DNA of 10,400 nt from positions 1 through 10,400 of the forward strand of contig PUMS01000238.1 of assembly GCA_003551485.1 (NCBI GenBank), given 5' to 3'. This stretch comes from Phycisphaeraceae bacterium. GTDB taxonomy: Bacteria > Planctomycetota > Phycisphaerae > Phycisphaerales > Phycisphaeraceae. The position numbers were made by a program, and so were the translations under genes. Positions 5,814-10,400 of the stretch are shown here, piece by piece; positions within the stretch are counted from its first letter, which is position 1, and every line of letters begins with the position of its first letter. The notes beneath the pieces are model-generated. The model was not told the DNA's origin. It was given only the letters and a program-made list of their open reading frames with translations, and searched no databases.

Positions 5814-6740
5814 ATGCGCATCATCAACTACGGTTCGCTCAACATCGACCTTGTGTACCGCGTGCCTCACATCGTGCGGCCGGGTGAGACGATCGCCAGT
5901 GAGGGGTTCGACACGTTCGCCGGGGGCAAGGGGGCCAACCAGTCGATGGCGCTGGCGCGGGCGGGCGCTTCGGTGGTTCATGGCGGGTGCATCGGCGCCG
6001 ATGGGCGGTGGTTGGTGGAGAAGCTGGCGGCGGCGGGTGTGGATACGAGCCTGGTCGAGGTCGTCGATGGGCCCAGCGGCCACGCCGTGATCCAGGTCGA
6101 TGGCACGGGGGAGAATGCGATCTTCCTCTACGCCGGTGCGAATCATCGCCTCGACATCGCCCGCATCTGCGGGGCGCTTGGCCGGTTCGGCCGCGGCGAT
6201 GCGCTGCTTTTGCAGAACGAGGTCAACGAGGTGCCCCGCCTGATCGAGGCCGGCCACGCCGCGGGCCTGATGGTGTGCCTCAACCCGGCGCCGTTCTCGC
6301 CCGCGGTCGCTCGATGGCCGCTGGAGAAGGTCGACCTGCTGGTGGTCAACGAGACTGAGGCCGCCGGTCTGGTCGGTGAGGGCGCCGGCCGCGCGATGCT
6401 CGGGCGGCTGCAGCAGCGCCTCGGCCGGGCGGAGGCCGAGGTGGTGCTGACGCTGGGCGCGGCCGGTGCGCTGTACGCCCGCGGCGGGCACACCCACCAC
6501 GAGCCGGCGGTGGCCGCGCAGGTGCTCGACACCACCGCCGCGGGCGACACCTTCATCGGCTACTTCCTGGCCACCCGAGCCGCGGCGGGCGATGAGAGCG
6601 GGGGCGGGGGCGATGGCGCCACCGCGGCGGTCGGGGCCGCCGGGCGTGCCCTGCGCCGGGCCTGCCAGGCCGCGGCCCTGTGCGTGTCGCGACCGGGCGC
6701 GATGGATTCGATCCCGCATCAGGAGGAGGTCGGAGGGTGA
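5814..6740 (+). CDS. Ribokinase-like PfkB-family carbohydrate kinase
   Basis: 308 residues, a normal length for ribokinase. The protein transfers phosphate from ATP to a sugar hydroxyl in the cytoplasm. Signatures: N-terminal substrate strand NYGSLNIDLVYRVP (5-18), PfkB signature 1 region with GGKGANQ (37-43), NPAP (157-160), VVNETEA (177-183), and the anion-hole/catalytic motif DTTAAGDTF (239-247) with D245 as catalytic base. In ribokinase this last motif is usually DTTGAGDTF, so alanine replaces one glycine. A Gly-rich insert (ESGGGGDGA, 261-269) interrupts the helix after the motif. GGKGANQ and NETEA favour ribokinase over fructokinase or adenosine kinase, but the substrate is not proven. 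No transporter or ribose gene is adjacent. The start is set by the strong ribosome-binding site. Confidence 0.9.
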   Translation: MRIINYGSLNIDLVYRVPHIVRPGETIASEGFDTFAGGKGANQSMALARAGASVVHGGCIGADGRWLVEKLAAAGVDTSLVEVVDGPSGHAVIQVDGTGENAIFLYAGANHRLDIARICGALGRFGRGDALLLQNEVNEVPRLIEAGHAAGLMVCLNPAPFSPAVARWPLEKVDLLVVNETEAAGLVGEGAGRAMLGRLQQRLGRAEAEVVLTLGAAGALYARGGHTHHEPAVAAQVLDTTAAGDTFIGYFLATRAAAGDESGGGGDGATAAVGAAGRALRRACQAAALCVSRPGAMDSIPHQEEVGG

Positions 6741-6741
6741 G

Positions 6742-6921
6742 CCGGGGTGCATGACACACATGGCGGGTGCATGGCCGGGCCTTTACTCCCCTCTACCCTT
6801 GGGAGAGGGGCCGGGGGTGAGGGAGGGTTCGAACCGATCGCCGTGCATCTGCCCTCACCCCGGCCCTCTCCCGGTGGGAGAGGGAGTAAGAGCCATCCCG
6901 CGGCGCGTGTCATGCACCCGG
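6742..6921. repeat. Large imperfect palindrome, MITE/BIME-like element
   Basis: Arms match at several nested levels. GGTGCATGACAC (6746-6757) is the exact reverse complement of 6907-6918. TTTACTCCC (6782-6790) answers GGGAGTAAG (6882-6890) with one mismatch. GGCCGGGGGTGAGGG (6809-6823) answers CCCTCACCCCGGCC (6852-6865) with one extra G. Each arm also holds its own hairpin: CCCCTCT/AGAGGGG (6788-6794/6804-6810) and a perfect 9-bp CCCTCTCCC/GGGAGAGGG (6864-6872/6876-6884). Such 'CCCTCTCCC..GGGAGAGGGCCGGGGTGAGGG' units are familiar intergenic repeats in many bacteria. There is no coding capacity, so movement would need a transposase from elsewhere. It could also act as a terminator after the kinase gene. 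Confidence 0.75.
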
Positions 6922-6947
6922 TGAGCCGCCAGTGGTCCCCGGCGATG

Positions 6948-6977
6948 TTGCACGACGGGGGCGGGGCGGGGCATAAT
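6948..6977 (+). promoter_or_regulatory. Promoter of the 91-residue gene
   Basis: TTGCAC (6948-6953) and CATAAT (6972-6977) are 18 bases apart. The -10 matches consensus at five of six positions and the -35 only in TTG. A start near 6984 would give a leader of about 71 bases before ATG 7055. The motif GCATAATGGG recurs before recQ. Confidence 0.5.
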
Positions 6978-7021
6978 GGGTTGTGGAGTCTTCGACCCCG
7001 GCCCCGTGAAGGCCCCAACCC
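6978..7021 (+). other. Structured leader, possible three-way junction
   Basis: GGGTTG (6978-6983) pairs with CAACCC (7016-7021). It encloses two hairpins: GG-A-GTC/GAC-CC (6985-6998, bulged A, UUC loop) and GGCC/GGCC (7000-7003/7011-7014). They fit back to back with almost no unpaired bases, a compact three-way junction. It is followed by the palindrome GCAGCGCTGC (7024-7033). The fold was found by eye and not energy-checked. Confidence 0.35.
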
Positions 7022-7054
7022 GTGCAGCGCTGCTGCCTTCCGTGAGTTTGAGCC

Positions 7055-7330
7055 ATGGCCGCCCGACAGCACCTGAGCCGTTACCAGCAGGGCATCGTCA
7101 AGCGTTATTACGAGCACCAGGACACGATCCTGACCAACCGGCTCAGTGAGCTGGTCTCCGAGCTCTACCTGGCCGAAGGCGCGGCCCAGGCCACGCGGCT
7201 GTGGAGCCGGGCCCGCCAGGCCCTGGCCAAGGCGGGGGTCGAGCCGCGGCGGATCGAGCCGATTGTCGAGGCCCGCGACGTCACCGCCCTGGCCAGGCTG
7301 GTCAACGAACTGGCCGGCGGGCGCAAGTGA
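7055..7330 (+). CDS. Conserved small helical protein of unknown function
   Basis: 91 residues, no signal peptide or membrane segment. I recognise the pattern YQQGIVKRYYEHQDTI (10-25) followed by RLSELVSELYLAEG (29-42) and a C-terminal RDVTALARLVNEL (74-86) as typical of short hypothetical proteins from planctomycetes, but no function is known to me. The sequence reads as helix-turn-helix-helix, strongly amphipathic, with basic and aromatic residues at the N-terminal end and several heptad-like leucines. That would suit a small protein-protein or nucleic-acid adaptor, but this is inference. No clear Shine-Dalgarno precedes ATG 7055; the leader is structured instead. recQ starts 50 bases downstream from its own -10, so the two need not be one operon. 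Confidence 0.8.
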   Translation: MAARQHLSRYQQGIVKRYYEHQDTILTNRLSELVSELYLAEGAAQATRLWSRARQALAKAGVEPRRIEPIVEARDVTALARLVNELAGGRK

Positions 7331-7368
7331 CGGCTCGGACACGCTCTGCATCCGCCGCGGGGGCCGTG

Positions 7369-7374
7369 CATAAT
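7369..7374 (+). promoter_or_regulatory. -10 element of recQ, leaderless spacing
   Basis: CATAAT ends six bases before ATG 7381, so transcription would begin at the start codon. No ribosome-binding site can fit. No convincing -35 is seen at 16-18 bases. The spacing matches that of pnuC exactly. Confidence 0.5.
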
Positions 7375-7380
7375 GGGCCC

Positions 7381-9321
<1,941 letters not shown>

Positions 9322-9348
9322 GACGCGCTGGTGGTGGCGCTTGGGGGG

Positions 9349-9373
9349 CGCGGAAGCTCCCGGACGTTCCGCG
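9349..9373. terminator. Hairpin between convergent recQ and pilin-like genes
   Basis: CGCGGAA (9349-9355) and TTCCGCG (9367-9373) form a perfect 7-bp stem with an 11-base loop in the 77-base gap between two convergent stops. It could serve both strands, but there is no strong U-tract on either side. Confidence 0.4.
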
Positions 9374-9398
9374 GCCTCTTGGGGCCTACCGGGGCGGG

Positions 9399-10112
9399 TC
9401 AGTCGAAGCCGGGGCGCTGGCCGCTGGGCCAGTAGAAGGTGTTGCCGGTGTCGATGTAGATTGGCTTGAGGCTGTCGGAGTCGAACCATCGCGTGCTGCC
9501 GCCGAGGCTGACCACGTTCTGTCCGTCGGGGGGGTCGGCCACAATGGGCGCATCGTGGCCGAGCCACCGGCCGCTGCCCATTTCGATGGCCAGGTCGGTC
9601 CACAGCGGGGTGGTGCTGGGGTCGCGGCCGACCCGCCGCAGGTCCGGCCGGTTGGCCACCTGCCAGCGGGGATTGCTGTCGGGCCCGTAGCCGCCGAAAT
9701 AGGCGTAGGTCACGTGGTTGATCACGTATTGTGAATGGTTGTCGGGGTTGCGTGCTTCGTACAGGCTGCTGGGGCAGAAGAGGGTCTCGTTGCGCATGTC
9801 GCCGAGGTAGGGCTCGACGAGGGTGTCGTGCAGGGTCTGCCCGCTGAGCTGCATGCGGTGGGGGGCGGCGCCGGTGCCGCTGCGGGGCGGCAGCCAGTCG
9901 TTGTGGTCGGCGGCGTAGTTCATCGTCGCCATGTGCGCCTGGCGAAGGTTGCTGGCGCACTGGACGCGGATTGCGCTGTTGCGCACGGCCACAAGGGCGG
10001 GCAGTAGGATGCCGATCAGCAGGGCGATGATCGAGATCACCACCAGCAGCTCGATGAGCGTGAAACCGTGTCGACCATGGTGGGGCGTGGGGGTTGCTTG
10101 GAGGCTGTGCAT
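9399..10112 (-). CDS. Prepilin-type (type II pseudopilin-like) protein with N-terminal methylation motif
   Basis: 237 residues. The leader MHSLQATPTPHHGRHG (1-16) is short and basic, and cleavage by prepilin peptidase would fall between G16 and F17. The mature end FTLIELLVVISIIALLIGILLPAL has the invariant Glu at mature position 5 and a single hydrophobic helix. The globular part shows the hallmarks of the planctomycete/Lentisphaera family: NSAIRVQCASNLRQ (45-58), NYAADHNDWLPP (65-76), a second cysteine in LFCPSS (111-116), and a final GQNVVSLGGSTRWF (197-210) where relatives usually have a 'DGH' strand. Such proteins are exported through a type II secretion or pilus-like machine and stay membrane-anchored until assembled. 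Here the gene stands alone. The frame stays open upstream to 10259, but ATG 10112 gives a normal leader. Confidence 0.9.
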   Translation of the reverse strand: MHSLQATPTPHHGRHGFTLIELLVVISIIALLIGILLPALVAVRNSAIRVQCASNLRQAHMATMNYAADHNDWLPPRSGTGAAPHRMQLSGQTLHDTLVEPYLGDMRNETLFCPSSLYEARNPDNHSQYVINHVTYAYFGGYGPDSNPRWQVANRPDLRRVGRDPSTTPLWTDLAIEMGSGRWLGHDAPIVADPPDGQNVVSLGGSTRWFDSDSLKPIYIDTGNTFYWPSGQRPGFD

Positions 10113-10400
10113 GTTGGTCCGCCAGGTTGGCGCGCTCCCGCGGAGGGGTGCGGGGTTCGCGCATGGGCATGGGGTTGCCGAACCGAGAAAACGGGTGTGC
10201 TTCCTGCCAATGATAGGTCGGTCAGCGTGGCCGGTGTTGCATGATTGCGTAAAAATCATTCAAGAAGGCGCACGCTGCCCGGCGGTGTCGCGCAGCGCGT
10301 GCCGCGGGGCCGGGATGGGTTGCCCGCCTCGCGCGGGGTTGCCATGATGGGCCGTCGTGTACCAGGTGCATGGGCAATCGGACCGCCTGCCCAGGCGTTA
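10113..10400. other. Upstream region of the pilin-like gene; possible divergent gene start
   Basis: No complete gene is seen in these 288 bases. On the minus strand TATCAT (10215-10210) is a possible -10 for the pilin-like gene, leaving a leader of about 90 bases, but no matching -35 is visible. A bulged hairpin lies at 10270-10302. On the plus strand CATGAT (10343-10348) sits eight bases before GTG 10357, whose frame is open to the window edge; fourteen codons are too few to judge. Confidence 0.4.

Noticed and set aside
5535..6761. 408-codon minus-strand frame opposite the sugar kinase
   Set aside because: It is a compositionally biased shadow of the kinase gene with no recognisable domain.
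6826..6835. GGTTCGAACC resembling a tRNA T-loop
   Set aside because: There are no flanking T-stem, acceptor or anticodon arms; it is the centre of the large palindrome.
10113..10259. 49-residue N-terminal extension of the pilin-like protein
   Set aside because: Prepilin leaders are short and basic; the extension is not leader-like and ATG 10112 gives a 16-residue leader.
10357..10400. Possible new gene starting at GTG 10357 behind CATGAT
   Set aside because: Only fourteen codons are visible, with no recognisable sequence, so a gene call is not justified.

Overview
The window is high-GC bacterial DNA. It carries eight genes on the plus strand (one of them only a 3' tail) and one on the minus strand at the right end. 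A planctomycete, probably of the Phycisphaerae, fits best. The reasons are the minus-strand prepilin-type protein of a kind greatly expanded in that phylum, a 91-residue protein I associate with planctomycetes, and several genes whose -10 hexamers sit too close to the start codon to leave room for a Shine-Dalgarno site. The assignment is an inference; no rRNA or other marker is present.

Layout. 1-102 is the end of seryl-tRNA synthetase. 126-1856 is an unassigned two-domain protein that resembles polysaccharide-lyase architecture. 1933-3432 is folC (dihydrofolate/folylpolyglutamate synthase) behind a near-consensus promoter. 3433-3903 is a gene-free stretch with strong hairpins, including two mutually exclusive pairings. 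3904-4527 (pnuC) and 4482-5516 (nadR) overlap and form a nicotinamide riboside salvage operon: PnuC brings the nucleoside in, and NadR phosphorylates it and adenylylates it to NAD+. 5517-5813 holds two inverted copies of a short palindromic repeat and four long G-runs. 5814-6740 is a ribokinase/PfkB-family sugar kinase. 6741-7054 holds a roughly 180-bp imperfect palindrome of REP/MITE type, then a promoter and a structured leader. 7055-7330 is a small helical protein of unknown function. 7381-9321 is recQ. 9399-10112 (minus) is a type II pseudopilin-like protein convergent with recQ. The last 288 bases are its upstream region and perhaps the start of a divergent gene.

Most genes are housekeeping: translation, folate, NAD salvage, sugar phosphorylation, DNA repair. 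I see no phage, CRISPR, toxin-antitoxin or defence cluster and do not claim a new multi-gene system. The parts most worth a second look are non-coding: the leaderless-type promoters of folC, pnuC and recQ, the alternative hairpins downstream of folC, the two repeat elements, and the three-way-junction leader before the 91-residue gene.
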